Assembly (NCBI RefSeq): GCF_900292015.1
Contig: NZ_LR130759.1
Coordinates: 3,534,001-3,598,000, forward strand
DNA from: Mycobacterium basiliense
GTDB lineage: Bacteria > Actinomycetota > Actinomycetes > Mycobacteriales > Mycobacteriaceae
Reading direction: 5' to 3'
Length of the DNA: 64,000 nt
The notes beneath the pieces were generated by a model. That model was not told the origin of the DNA. It saw nothing but the letters and a program-made list of their open reading frames with translations, and ran no database searches. Positions 37,149 through 52,100 of this stretch are shown one piece after another. The number at the start of each line of letters is the position of its first letter. Within the stretch, counting starts at the first letter, position 1. Position numbers and translations under genes: made by a program.

Positions 37149-40100
37149 TCACCCATCCAGGCAGGCGGGCTCGGCCTCATCGAACACATCCATCGCGGAC
37201 AGCCGCCGGCCAGCATCGGCGCACATCGCTGCTAGCACCCGCCGCATCCGCTCGATCAACGCCTCGACGCTATCCCTATCAAAGACATCGGTGCGAAACT
37301 CCACTCTCCCCCCGATCCCCGCGTGCTCACCAGCATCAGTCCAGTACTCGGCCAGGAAGAACGCCAGATCCACCCGTGCGACGCCGGTGTCCACCGGCAC
37401 CGGGGCGACCTGCAAATCACCCAATGCCAACCCGGCGGGGTCGTCGGACCGCCACACGAAGTAGTTCTGCCAGGACACCACTACCTGGACCAGCGGGTGG
37501 TGGGTCAGTGACGGAGTGGGGTTGATCCGCTCCACGAGCGCCTCAAAGGGCACGTCTTGGTGCTCGTATGCCGCCAAGCTGCGTTCTTGCACCTGGGCCA
37601 GCACCTCCGCGACGGTCGGATCCCCGGCGACGTCGACCCGCAGCACCACCATGTTGACGAAACAACCGACCAGCGCTTCCAGGGCGGGATGACCGCGACC
37701 GGCGACTTCGAACCCGACTGCGACCTCCTTGCTGGCGCTGAGCTGACACAACAGCACCGCAAGAGCTGCCTGGATCACCATGAAGCTGGTCGCGTTGTGC
37801 TCGCGGGCCAGCTGAGCAACCTGCTGTTGCAGCTCCGCCGGCCAGACCACCGTCAAAGTAGCGCCGCGGTGATCGGCTACCGGTGGATAGGGCCGATCGG
37901 TGGGAAGCTTCAGGCGCTCAGGAAGCCCGGCCAGCGCCTGCTCACAGTCGCCTAGCTGCGCGGCGATGTGACTGTTGCTGTCGGCCAGATCACCAAGCTG
38001 CGTGCGCTGCCAGAGCGTGTAGTCGACATACTGCACCGGCAACGGCGTCCAGTCGGGCGCCTCGCCCGCGCACCGGCTCGCATATGCCACGCCCAGGTCA
38101 CGCGCTAGCACGGTGATCGACCATCCGTCAGCGGCGATATGGTGAACCGTGGCCACCAACACGTTGTCATCATCGGCGACGCGGAAAAGCATTGCCCGTA
38201 ACGGGATTTCGGTTGCCAGGTCAAACGGTTGGCGCACCGTGGCCTGGACGGCCTCGCTCAGCCGGCTCGCTGACCAGCTGGTGGCATCGATCGTCCGCCA
38301 GCCCAGGTCCGCACGCTCGGCAGGCACCACCAGCTGTCGCGGTATCCCCTCGACCGTCGGGAACACCGTGCGCAGGCTTTCGTGGCGAGCCACCACGTCG
38401 GCCAACGCCGCACTCAACGCCTCGGCGTCAAGGCGCCCGCCCAACCGCAACGCCACCGGGATGTTGTAGAGCGGCGTAGGCCCCTGCAGTTGATCAATGA
38501 ACCACAACCGGCTCTGGGAAAACGACAGCGGAATCATCGCGGGCCGCTCCACCGGTATCAACGGCTCAACCGGACCCGCATCGCCGCCGATGCGGGGTGC
38601 CAACTGGGCGATCGCCGGGGCCTGGAATACCTCGCGGACCGACAGATGGGCGTCCAGGCCGGTGTTGATCGCAGCGACCAAACGTATTGCTGACAACGAA
38701 TCGCCGCCCAGGTCGAAAAACGAGTCATCCACTCCGACCCGCGCCACGCCGAGCACCTGCGCGTAGATGCCGGCCAGGATCTCCTCGACCGCGTCCACGG
38801 GGGCCCGGTAGCGCCCGACGTCCTGGTATTCCGGGGCCGGCAGAGCACGGGTGTCGAGTTTGCCGTTGACCGTCACCGGCAACTCCTGCAACACCACCAC
38901 CGCGGCCGGAACCATATACGCCGGCAGCCGCTCGGCCAGCGCGGAGCGCACGCCGGCCGCATCCACCTCCCCGGCGACATAGCCCACCAGACGCTTACCG
39001 CCGGGGCCGTCCTCGCGAGCGATCACCGCCGCCTGGTCGACCCCGTCCAAACCGGCCAGCGCGGTCTGCACTTCACCCAGCTCGATGCGATAACCGCGGA
39101 TCTTGACCTGCTCATCGGCACGGCCCAGGTAATCCAGCTGTCCATCGGAGCGCCAGCACACCAAATCTCCGGTGCGATACATCCGTGTTCCTGGCCCGCC
39201 GAACGGGCAGGCCACAAACCGCGCTCCCGTCAACCCGGCACGCCGCCAGTATCCACACCCCACCCCGGTGCCGGCCACATACAGCTCCCCGACCACGCCG
39301 GCCGGCACCGGACGCAGCCAACCGTCGAGGACATACAACGCCGCCCCAGCCACCGGTGAGCCGATCGGCGGCACACCCGAACCGGCCGTTAATGGTGTGC
39401 TCCTGGATGCATCCACCGTAGTTTCGGTGGGACCATAGGTATTGATCATCACCCGCCCTGGTGCCCACCGGTCCACCAGCTCCGCCGGGCAGGGCTCAGC
39501 GCCGACCACCAACGCCACCGGCCCCAAGGCGTCCGGTGACAACCCCGCCACCGCCGAGGGGGTTTGGGTCAGCACGTTGACCTGTTCTGCGATCAGCAGG
39601 GCGTGGAAATCTGCCGGTGCGCGGCCTACCGCTTCGGGCACCACCACGAGGCGCCCGCCACCCAAAAGCGCGCCCCAGATCTCCTGCACCGAAAAATCGA
39701 AGGCATACGAGTGACTTTGCGTCCACACCTGCATCTCCGGCGCCAGCTTCAGATGCGCGTCCAGTGTTTCCAGCCGGGTCACGTTGTGGTGGGTGACCGC
39801 CACACCTTTGGGAGTGCCCGTGGTGCCCGAGGTGTAGATGATGTAGGCGATGTCGTCGGGGGCCGGCACCGGCAAGCTGGTGCCCGGGTAGTCGGGTAGG
39901 CGTGCGTCCCGAACATCGATCACTAGCACGTCATGGCCGGCCAGGCGCTCTTGTAGTGCGCTGGTGGTGACGGCCGCCACCGGCGCTGCATCCGCCACCA
40001 TGAACGCGATCCGGGAGTCCGGATGGAGGGGGTCGACGGGCAGATACGCCGCCCCAGATTTGAGCACCGCCAGAATCGCCACGATCGCCTCAGCGGAACG

Positions 40101-43100
40101 CTCGAACAGCAGCGCCACCCGTTCACCCGGGCCCGCGCCATGGCCGGCCAACATGTGCGCTAGCCGGTTGGCGGCCTGGTCCACCTCGCGGTAGGTCATG
40201 GAGCGACCTGCGCAGATCACCGCCACCGAGTCGGGGCAGCGTTCGACCGCCGCGTCCCACAGCGCCGGAATCGACACCGGCGCCGCCGGCTGGGTCGACG
40301 TCGCCCCTTGCCCCCACCCATCCAGGCGGGCCCGCTCAACGGCATCGAGCAGGTCGAACGACGACAGCCGCCGGGTGGGATCGCCGCTCATCGTCGCGAG
40401 CACCCGCCCGAAACGTCCGATGAGCGCCTGGATGGTGGCGGTATCGAACACGTCGGTGTCGAATTCGACGCGAAAACCCAGCTCGTGGCCCGGTATCGCC
40501 TGGATCGTCAGCGGGTAGTGGGTGTAGTCGCGGATCTTGGTCTCGGTGATTGTCAACTCGCCGGCGCCTAGCGTCGCGCCGGTGTCGATCGGGTAGTTTT
40601 CATGCACGAAAAGGGTGTCGAACAGTTGTTCGTGGCCGGTGATGCGATGGATCTCGGTCAGCGCCAGGTGTTGGTGTTCAAGTGTGTCGTTGTGGGCGGA
40701 TTGCAGCTGGTCCAGCAGGTGCACAGTGGTGGTAGTCGCGGACATGCGGGCACGCACCGGCACCGTATTGATCAGCAGGCCCAGCATCGATTCCGCACCG
40801 GGCACCTCCGCGGGCCGCCCCGAGACCGCGACGCCGAAGACCACATCGTGCTGCCCGGTCAGCGAGCACAGCAGCTGCGCCCACGCGCCCTGCAGGACGG
40901 TACTGACCGTGGTTTGGCATGAGCGCGCCAGCTCGGTGAGCGCCCGCACGGTTTCGCTGGGCACCCCAAACGATTCGACGCCTCGCGGCCCTGGCGACAG
41001 CTGAACTGACGGGCCCACCAATGTCGGGTTGTCAAAGCCGGCCAAGGCCTCGCGCCAGGCGGTGTGAGCGGCTTCGCGATCCCGGCCGGCCAACCAGGTA
41101 AGAAAGCTGCGGTACGACACTGCCGCGGGAAGCCGCTGCCCGTAATAGCCGGCGAACACTTCCCGCATCAGGATGGGCAGCGACCAACCGTCCACCACGA
41201 TGTGGTGAAAGGTCAGCACACACCGGTGCCGATCTTCGGCGGTGCGAATGAGGGCTGCTCGAAAGGCCGGCTGATCGGCCAGTTCGCCGACCGCGGCTCG
41301 TTCGGCGGCACAGATCCGCTGGATGTGCTGCTCGTGGTCCTCGTCACCAACGTCTCCGGCGGTGTCCAGCTCGACGTACTGCCATGGCGCCGTGGGATCG
41401 GCCGGGATGATCTGCACCGGTTGGTCGAACTCGTCGCAGAACCGGGCCGCCAGGTTAGGATGCCGGTTGACCACCCCATGGACCGCCTCCCGCAGCCGGT
41501 GGGGGTCCAAGACACCAGTCACGGTGAGATCCAGCTGCACCGCATACGGATCGTCGTGGCTAGCCTGCGCTGTGTTGGCGTGAAAGAGCAGCCCCTGTTG
41601 CAGAGGGGTGAGCGGCAGGATGTCGGCGATCTGCCCTTGCCTGTGCAACGCATCGATCTGATGCTGGCTCAAGCGGGCCGGCGCGATGTCGGAGGGCGTC
41701 AACCCGCCCCCACCGCCGCGCACATGCGCACAGATGCCGGTCAATGCGTCAAACCACAGCTGTCCGAGCCGGCTGACCTGCGCGCGATCCACTACCGAGG
41801 CCGCCCACGTCCAGTCGGCGTGCAGTTCCGGGCCGTTGTCGGTGTCGACCGTGCCGGCGTTGAGTTCCACGGTGTGCCCTAGCGGCGTGGGCACCGCCGT
41901 GGCGATGCCGACAATCGACGCGGCCTCAGGGCAGATCCGCCAGCCCTCACCGGACATCTGGGCCGCCGTCGCGCCCAGCCGCCCCAGGTAGTTAAACCCG
42001 ATCGTCGGGTCAGGCCCGGCCAGGTCGACGTCGCTGTTCAGATAGCGCAGCACACCGTACGTCAGCGGGTTGGGCTGGGCGCGTAGTTGCTCCTTGGCGT
42101 ACTTGATCAGCACCCCGAGCGCCGCGTCACCGGCAACCACCTGCGTCCAGGTCAGCCCATCCATCGGCCCGCCAACGTCGAAGGCCACCGGGTATTTGGT
42201 GGTAAACCACCCCACGGTTCGCGAGAGATCCACATCGGGGGCCACTTCCTCGTGACGCCCATGGCCCTCAACGTCGATAGCGATGCGCGCGGCGCCCTGG
42301 CCCAGGGACCCCAATAGTTCAGCGACCGCCAACCCGAAGCCGATCAACAAGATGTCGTGGATCCCGGCATGAAACGCCGCCGGCACCTCACCGAGCAGCA
42401 TGCGGGTGGTCTCATCGTCCAGCGACATTGACAGGTGTCCGGCGCTCGCATAGGTATCCGACTCCGAGCGGGCAACCGGCAGCGCGAGCGGGACCTCCGC
42501 CAGTCCTCGCCAAGCGCTCGCCTGTTCCACGACGGCCGGGGAGCACGCGTACTCGTCCAGCAGAGACGCCCACCTGGCAAACGACGTCCGCCCGGGCGCC
42601 AGCGCCACCGGCTGCCCGCTGCGATGCTGGGCCCAGGCGATGTTGAGGTCCTCCAGTACGATCCGCCACGACACCCCGTCGACGGCCAAATGGTGAATGA
42701 TCAACACCAGCTGACCGGTGCGAGCCGCCCATAGGGCGCTTAGCATCGTCCCGGTTGCCGGGTTCAAGCGCGACCGTGCCGCGACCACCGCCTCGTCGGA
42801 CAACATGTCCACCGCTTGCAGGTACTCGGCGGCATCCACGAAACCCGCCTCGGGCACCTCTAGCGCCCACCCCCCAGAGCCATCGTCGTCGACGCGCAGC
42901 CGCAGCATGGCATGCCGATCCAGCAAGGCCTGCAGCACCACCACCACGTCAGCCTCGGTTACTTCGTTGGGGGCCTGCAGCACCACCGTTTGGTTGAAGT
43001 GCTCGACCGGGCCGTCCAGGTTCGCCAACCAACGCATGATCGGAGTGGCCGCCAACCGACCGATGCCGTCATCCATCGGGCTGAGCTGGGCGTCGGCCGC

Positions 43101-46100
43101 CTTGGTCACCCGAGCCAGCTGGGCAACGGTTTGCTCGACGAAAATGTCGCGCGGCCGGCACATCAGGCCGGCGTCACGGGCCCGCGATGCCACCTGCATC
43201 GACAAGATGCTGTCGCCGCCCAGCTCGAAAAACGAGTCATCCACCCCGACCCGCTGCACACCAAGCACCTGGGCATAGATCCCGGCCAGGATTTCTTCGG
43301 TCGGGGTACTCGGGGCGCGATAGCCACCACCGGTGTATTCCGGAGCGGGCAGGGCCCGGGTGTCGAGTTTGCCGTTAACCGTCAACGGCAACGCCTCAAG
43401 GACCATCACCGCGGCCGGCACCATATAACCCGGCAACCGCTGCGCTAACGCGGTGCGCGCCGCGGCCGCATCCACCGTCCCGGTCGCATAACCGACCAGC
43501 CGCTTATCGCCGGGGCGATCCTCGCGGGCAATCACCACCGCCTGCTCCACACCCCCCACCGCAGCCAGCGCGGCCCGAACCTCACCCAACTCGATGCGAT
43601 ACCCACGGATCTTGACCTGCTCATCGGCACGCCCCACATACGCCAACTGCCCATCAGCACGCCAACACACCAAATCCCCGGTGCGATACATCCGCACTCC
43701 CGGCGCACCCACCCCAGCAAACGGACACGCCACAAACCGCGACCCGGTCAACGACGCCCGCCGCCAATACCCCACACCCACCCCGGCACCGGCCACATAC
43801 AATTCCCCGACCACCCCCACCGGCACCGGACGCAACCACCCATCCAGCACAAACAACGCCGCACCGGCCACCGGCGACCCAATCGGCGGGGTGCCCGACC
43901 CCGCTGCCAGTGGGGCACTGATAGCCGCATATACCGTGGTTTCGGTGGGGCCGTAGGCGTTGACCATCACCCGCCCCGGCGCCCACCGATCCACCACCTC
44001 GACCGGGCAGGCCTCACCAGCCACCACCAACGTCGCTGATTCCAACCCCTGCGGGGAGAGCATGCCCACCGCCGAAGGGGTTTGGCTTAACACCCTGACC
44101 CGCTCAGCAACCAGCAACGCATGCAAGTCTTCCGGTGAACCCGCCACCTCGTCGGGCACCACCACCAGCCGACCCCCACCCAGCAGCGGGCCCCAGATCT
44201 CCCAGACCGAGTAGTCGAATGCCAGGGAGTGACAATGCGACCACACCCGCCCCGTCAGCTCCACCCCGATGTCAACGGAGTTGATTAGTTGGGTGACGTT
44301 GTGGTGGGTGACGGCCACCCCCTTGGGGGTTCCGGTGGTGCCCGAGGTGTAGATGATGTGGGCCAGGTCCTCGGCGGCCGGCGCCGCTAACGCGGTGCTG
44401 GGATAACCGTCGATTGCGGGGTCTTCGATGTCGATGACCGGTAACTGGCAGCCGTCCAACCGGTCGGCTAGCCCGGCGGTGGTCAACGCGGCGATCGGGG
44501 CGGCATCGGCGAGCATGAACTCGATCCGCGCCGCCGGCAGCTTCGGGTCGATCGGCACATAGGCCGCCCCGGCCTTGAGTACCGCCACCATCGCGATCAC
44601 CGCCTGAGCCGAGCGCTCCGCCAACAACGCCACACACTGACCCCGACCCACCCCATGGCCAACCAACAAATGCGCCAACCGATTCGCGGCCTCGTCGAGT
44701 TCTCGATACGTCATCGACTGGGCCCGGTAAGTTAGCGCTATCGCATCCGGGGTGCGGGCCACCTGCTCAGCGAACAACACCGGCACCGACACCCCCGCCA
44801 CCGGCGGCCGGTGCAACGTGGCGCGGTTACCGATCTGCGCCAAACGGGCATGCTCAACCTCATCAACCACATCGATCGACGACAACAACCGCCCCGGATC
44901 GCTGGTCATCGCCACCAACACCCGTCGCAACCGCTCGATCAACACCTCGATGCTGGCGGCGTCGAACACATCGGTGCGAAACTCCACCGTCCCGCCGATC
45001 CCGGCGGGCTCACCGGCCTCACTCCACCGCTCCCCCAGGTATAACGTCAGATCCATCCGTGCGGTCTGGGTGTCCACCGGCAGCGAGCTGACCGCCAAAT
45101 CGCCCAAGACCAACCCCGCAACAGGGTCACGATCCTGCCAGTTCTGCCAGGCCAGCATCACCTGGATCAACGGGTGATGGGTCAGGCTTCGAGTGGGATT
45201 GAGCCGCTCTACGAGTACCTCAAAAGGCACGTCCTGGTTCTCGTACGCGGCCAGGCTTTGCGCCCGCACCTGCGCCAACACCTCAGCCGCGCTGGGGTTC
45301 CCAGACACCTGCACCCGCAGCACCAACGTGTTGACAAAAAACCCAACCAACTGATCAAGTGCGGGGTCAGCCCGCCCGGCGATCGGAAAACCCACCGCCA
45401 CATCAGCACTGCCACTTAGCTTGGCCAACAGCACCGCCAACCCGGCCTGCACCACCATGAAACCGGTCACGTTGTGCTCACGAGCCACCCGAGCGATCTG
45501 CTGCTGCAACTCGACCGGCCACGCCACGTCCACACTGGCACCCCGATAATCGGCAACCATCGGATAGGGCCGATCGGTAGGCAGTGTGAGCCGCTCAGGC
45601 AACCCAGCTAACGCCTGCTCCCAATACGCCACCTGCGCAGCAATCGGACTGCGCCCATCAGCGAGATCGCCCAACCGCGCACGCTGCCACAACGTGTAAT
45701 CGACATACTGCACCGCCAACGGCGCCCACCCCGGCGCCCGCCGTTCACACCGACTGGCATACGCCAACGCCAAATCACCCACCAGCACGTTGATCGACCA
45801 GCCATCACCAGCGATATGGTGCACCGCGGCCACCAACACATGCTCGTCCTCAGCCAAACGGAAAAGCCGCGCCCGCAACGGAATCTCGCTGGCCAAATCA
45901 AACACATACCGCGCCACCGCGGCGACGGCCTCTACTAGCTGACTTTGCGGCCAGTCGGTCGCATCGACCACATCCCAACCCAAATCGGCCCGCTCAGCGG
46001 GCACCACCAGCTGCTGAACGGTTCCACCCGGCGCGGTGAACACAGTGCGCAAGCTCTCATGACGACCCACCACATCACCGAGAGCCGCACCCAACGCCTC

Positions 46101-49100
46101 CACATCCAAGCGCCCACACAACCGCAACGCCGCGGCGATGTTGTAAATCGGTGAGGGCCCCTGCAACTGGTCTAAAAACCACAACCGCTGCTGAGCAAAC
46201 GACAACGGCACCACCGCCGGCCGCTCCACCGCCACCAACGGCTCCCGCCGGCAGCCCTCGGCGCCGATCCGCGCCGCCAACTGGGCCACCGCCGGTGTCT
46301 CGAACACCGCCCGCACCGAAAGGCCGGCGTCCAGCCCAGCATTGATCGCCGCGACCAACCGTGTCGCCGACAACGAATCCCCGCCCAGCTCGAAAAACGA
46401 GTCATCCACCCCGACCCGCTGCACACCAAGCACCTGGGCATAGATCCCGGCCAGGATTTCTTCGGTCGGGGTACTCGGGGCGCGATAGCCACCACCGGTG
46501 TATTCCGGAGCGGGCAGGGCCCGGGTGTCGAGTTTGCCGTTAACCGTCAACGGCAACGCCTCAAGGACCATCACCGCGGCCGGCACCATATAACCCGGCA
46601 ACCGCTGCGCTAACGCGGTGCGCGCCGCGGCCGCATCCACCGTCCCGGTCGCATAACCGACCAGCCGCTTATCGCCGGGGCGATCCTCGCGGGCAATCAC
46701 CACCGCCTGCTCCACACCCCCCACCGCAGCCAGCGCGGCCCGAACCTCACCCAACTCGATGCGATACCCACGGATCTTGACCTGCTCATCGGCACGCCCC
46801 ACATACGCCAACTGCCCATCAGCACGCCAACACACCAAATCCCCGGTGCGATACATCCGCACTCCCGGCGCACCCACCCCAGCAAACGGACACGCCACAA
46901 ACCGCGACCCGGTCAACGACGCCCGCCGCCAATACCCCACACCCACCCCGGCACCGGCCACATACAATTCCCCGACCACCCCCACCGGCACCGGACGCAA
47001 CCACCCATCCAGCACAAACAACGCCGCACCGGCCACCGGCGACCCAATCGGCGGGGTGCCCGACCCCGCTGCCAGTGGGGCACTGATAGCCGCATATACC
47101 GTGGTTTCGGTGGGGCCGTAGGCGTTGACCATCACCCGCCCCGGCGCCCACCGATCCACCACCTCGACCGGGCAGGCCTCACCAGCCACCACCAACGTCG
47201 CTGATTCCAACCCCTGCGGGGAGAGCATGCCCACCGCCGAAGGGGTTTGGCTTAACACCCTGACCCGCTCAGCAACCAGCAACGCATGCAAGTCTTCCGG
47301 TGAACCCGCCACCTCGTCGGGCACCACCACCAGCCGACCCCCGTGCAACAACGCACCGAAAATCTCCCACACCGAGACGTCGAAGCTATAGGAATGCCAC
47401 TGCGACCACACTCCCGCCGGTGGAAGGTGGCGCTCTACCGACTCGAACAGTTGGGTGACGTTGTGGTGGGTGACGGCCACCCCCTTGGGGGTTCCGGTGG
47501 TGCCCGAGGTGTAGATGATGTGGGCCAGGTCCTCGGCGGCCGGCGCCGCTAACGCGGTGCTGGGATAACCGTCGATTGCGGGGTCTTCGATGTCGATGAC
47601 CGGTAACTGGCAGCCGTCCAACCGGTCGGCTAGCCCGGCGGTGGTCAACGCGGCGATCGGGGCGGCATCGGCGAGCATGAACTCGATCCGCGCCGCCGGC
47701 AGCTTCGGGTCGATCGGCACATAGGCCGCCCCGGCCTTGAGTACCGCCACCATCGCGATCACCGCCTGAGCCGAGCGCTCCGCCAACAACGCCACACACT
47801 GACCCCGACCCACCCCATGGCCAACCAACAAATGCGCCAACCGATTCGCGGCCTGCTCCACCTCCCGGTAGGTCCACCACCGCTGCCCGTAGCTCAGCGC
47901 TATCGCATCCGGGGTGCGGGCCACCTGCTCAGCGAACAACACCGGCACCGACACCCCCGCCACCGGCGGCCGGTGCAACGTGGCGCGGTTACCGATCTGC
48001 GCCAAACGGGCATGCTCAACCTCATCAACCACATCGATCGACGACAACAACCGCCCCGGATCGCTGGTCATCGCCACCAACACCCGTCGCAACCGCTCGA
48101 TCAACACCTCGATGCTGGCGGCGTCGAACACATCGGTGCGAAACTCCACCGTCCCGCCGATCCCGGCGGGCTCACCGGCCTCACTCCACCGCTCCCCCAC
48201 CGAAAACGTCAGATCCATCCGTGCGGTCTGGGTCTGGATGTCTAACGGGGTGATGTTGAGATCACCCAGGTGTAGCTCGGCGGAGGCGTCGTTCTGCCAG
48301 GCCAGCATCACCTGGATCAACGGGTGATGGGTCAGGCTTCGAGTGGGATTGAGCCGCTCTACGAGTACCTCAAAAGGCACGTCCTGGTTCTCGTACGCGG
48401 CCAGGCTTTGCGCCCGCACCTGCGCCAACACCTCAGCCGCGCTGGGGTTCCCAGACACCTGCACCCGCAGCACCAACGTGTTGACAAAAAACCCAACCAA
48501 CTGATCAAGTGCGGGGTCAGCCCGCCCGGCGATCGGAAAACCCACCGCCACATCAGCACTGCCACTTAGCTTGGCCAACAGCACCGCCAACCCGGCCTGC
48601 ACCACCATGAAACCGGTCACGTTGTGCTCACGAGCCACCCGAGCGATCTGCTGCTGCAACTCGACCGGCCACGCCACGTCCACACTGGCACCCCGATAAT
48701 CGGCAACCATCGGATAGGGCCGATCGGTAGGCAGTGTGAGCCGCTCAGGCAACCCAGCTAACGCCTGCTCCCAATACGCCACCTGCGCAGCAATCGGACT
48801 GCGCCCATCAGCGAGATCGCCCAACCGCGCACGCTGCCACAACGTGTAATCGACATACTGCACCGCCAACGGCGCCCACCCCGGCGCCCGCCGTTCACAC
48901 CGACTGGCATACGCCAACGCCAAATCACCCACCAGCACGTTGATCGACCAGCCATCACCAGCGATATGGTGCACCGCGGCCACCAACACATGCTCGTCCT
49001 CAGCCAAACGGAAAAGCCGCGCCCGCAACGGAATCTCGCTGGCCAAATCAAACACATACCGCGCCACCGCGGCGACGGCCTCTACTAGCTGACTTTGCGG

Positions 49101-52100
49101 CCAGTCGGTCGCATCGACCACATCCCAACCCAAATCGGCCCGCTCAGCGGGCACCACCAGCTGCTGAACGGTTCCACCCGGCGCGGTGAACACAGTGCGC
49201 AAGCTCTCATGACGACCCACCACATCACCGAGAGCCGCACCCAACGCCTCCACATCCAAGCGCCCACACAACCGCAACGCCGCGGCGATGTTGTAAATCG
49301 GTGAGGGCCCCTGCAACTGGTCTAAAAACCACAACCGCTGCTGAGCAAACGACAACGGCACCACCGCCGGCCGCTCCACCGCCACCAACGGCTCCCGCCG
49401 GCAGCCCTCGGCGCCGATCCGCGCCGCCAACTGGGCCACCGCCGGTGTCTCGAACACCGCCCGCACCGAAAGGCCGGCGTCCAGCCCAGCATTGATCGCC
49501 GCGACCAACCGTGTCGCCGACAACGAATCCCCGCCCAGCTCGAAAAACGAGTCATCCACCCCGACCCGCTGCACACCAAGCACCTGGGCATAGATCCCGG
49601 CCAGGATTTCTTCGGTCGGGGTACTCGGGGCGCGATAGCCACCACCGGTGTATTCCGGAGCGGGCAGGGCCCGGGTGTCGAGTTTGCCGTTAACCGTCAA
49701 CGGCAACGCCTCAAGGACCATCACCGCGGCCGGCACCATATAACCCGGCAACCGCTGCGCTAACGCGGTGCGCGCCGCGGCCGCATCCACCGTCCCGGTC
49801 GCATAACCGACCAGCCGCTTATCGCCGGGGCGATCCTCGCGGGCAATCACCACCGCCTGCTCCACACCCCCCACCGCAGCCAGCGCGGCCCGAACCTCAC
49901 CCAACTCGATGCGATACCCACGGATCTTGACCTGCTCATCGGCACGCCCCACATACGCCAACTGCCCATCAGCACGCCAACACACCAAATCCCCGGTGCG
50001 ATACATCCGCACTCCCGGCGCACCCACCCCAGCAAACGGACACGCCACAAACCGCGACCCGGTCAACGACGCCCGCCGCCAATACCCCACACCCACCCCG
50101 GCACCGGCCACATACAATTCCCCGACCACCCCCACCGGCACCGGACGCAACCACCCATCCAGCACAAACAACGCCGCACCGGCCACCGGCGACCCAATCG
50201 GCGGGGTGCCCGACCCCGCTGCCAGTGGGGCACTGATGACCACCCACATCGTGGTTTCGGTGGGGCCGTAGGCGTTGACCATCACCCGCCCCGGCGCCCA
50301 CCGATCCACCACCTCGACCGGGCAGGCCTCACCACCTACCATCAACGTCGCTGATTCCAACCCCTGCGGGGAGAGCATGCCCACCGCCGAAGGGGTTTGA
50401 TTTACGACGTCGACCCGTTGCTCGATCAGTAAGGCGCGCAAGTCGTCCGGTGAACCCGCCACCTCGTCGGGCACCACCACCAGCCGACCCCCGTGCAACA
50501 ACGCACCGAAAATCTCCCACACCGAGATGTCGAAGCTATAGGAATGCCACTGCGACCACACTCCCGCCGGTGGAAGGTGGCGCTCTACCGACTCGAACAG
50601 TTGGGTGACGTTGTGGTGGGTGACGGCCACCCCCTTGGGGGTTCCGGTGGTGCCCGAGGTGTAGATGATGTGGGCCAGGTCCTCGGCGGCCGGCGCCGCT
50701 AACGCGGTGCTGGGATAACCGTCGATTGCGGGGTCTTCGATGTCGATGACCGGTAACTGGCAGCCGTCCAACCGGTCGGCTAGCCCGGCGGTGGTCAACG
50801 CGGCGATCGGGGCGGCATCGGCGAGCATGAACTCGATCCGCGCCGCCGGCAGCTTCGGGTCGATCGGCACATAGGCCGCCCCGGCCTTGAGTACCGCCAC
50901 CATCGCGATCACCGCCTGAGCCGAGCGCTCCGCCAACAACGCCACACACTGACCCCGACCCACCCCATGGCCAACCAACAAATGCGCCAACCGATTCGCG
51001 GCCTCGTCGAGTTCTCGATACGTCATCGACTGGGCCCGGTAAGTTAGCGCTATCGCATCCGGGGTGCGGGCCACCTGCTCAGCGAACAACACCGGCACCG
51101 ACACCCCCGCCACCGGCGGCCGGTGCAACGTGGCGCGGTTACCGATCTGCGCCAAACGGGCATGCTCAACCTCATCAACCACATCGATCGACGACAACAA
51201 CCGCCCCGGATCGCTGGTCATCGCCACCAACACCCGTCGCAACCGCTCGATCAACACCTCGATGCTGGCGGCGTCGAACACATCGGTGCGAAACTCCACC
51301 GTCCCGCCGATCCCGGCGGGCTCACCGGCCTCACTCCACCGCTCCCCCAGGTATAACGTCAGATCCATCCGTGCGGTCTGGGTGTCCACCGGCAGCGAGC
51401 TGACCGCCAAATCGCCCAAGACCAACCCCGCAACAGGGTCACGATCCTGCCAGTTCTGCCAGGCCAGCATCACCTGGATCAACGGGTGATGGGTCAGGCT
51501 TCGAGTGGGATTGAGCCGCTCTACGAGTACCTCAAAAGGCACGTCCTGGTTCTCGTACGCGGCCAGGCTTTGCGCCCGCACCTGCGCCAACACCTCAGCC
51601 GCGCTGGGGTTCCCAGACACCTGCACCCGCAGCACCAACGTGTTGACAAAAAACCCAACCAACTGATCAAGTGCGGGGTCAGCCCGCCCGGCGATCGGAA
51701 AACCCACCGCCACATCAGCACTGCCACTTAGCTTGGCCAACAGCACCGCCAACCCGGCCTGCACCACCATGAAACCGGTCACGTTGTGCTCACGAGCCAC
51801 CCGAGCGATCTGCTGCTGCAACTCGACCGGCCACGCCACGTCCACACTGGCACCCCGATAATCGGCAACCATCGGATAGGGCCGATCGGTAGGCAGTGTG
51901 AGCCGCTCAGGCAACCCAGCTAACGCCTGCTCCCAATACGCCACCTGCGCAGCAATCGGACTGCGCCCATCAGCGAGATCGCCCAACCGCGCACGCTGCC
52001 ACAACGTGTAATCGACATACTGCACCGCCAACGGCGCCCACCCCGGCGCCCGCCGTTCACACCGACTGGCATACGCCAACGCCAAATCACCCACCAGCAC

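Noticed and set aside
37149..38600. A thioesterase at the NRPS C-terminus.
   Set aside because: No GxSxG with following Asp/His is present; the end is a C domain up to the C-A linker.
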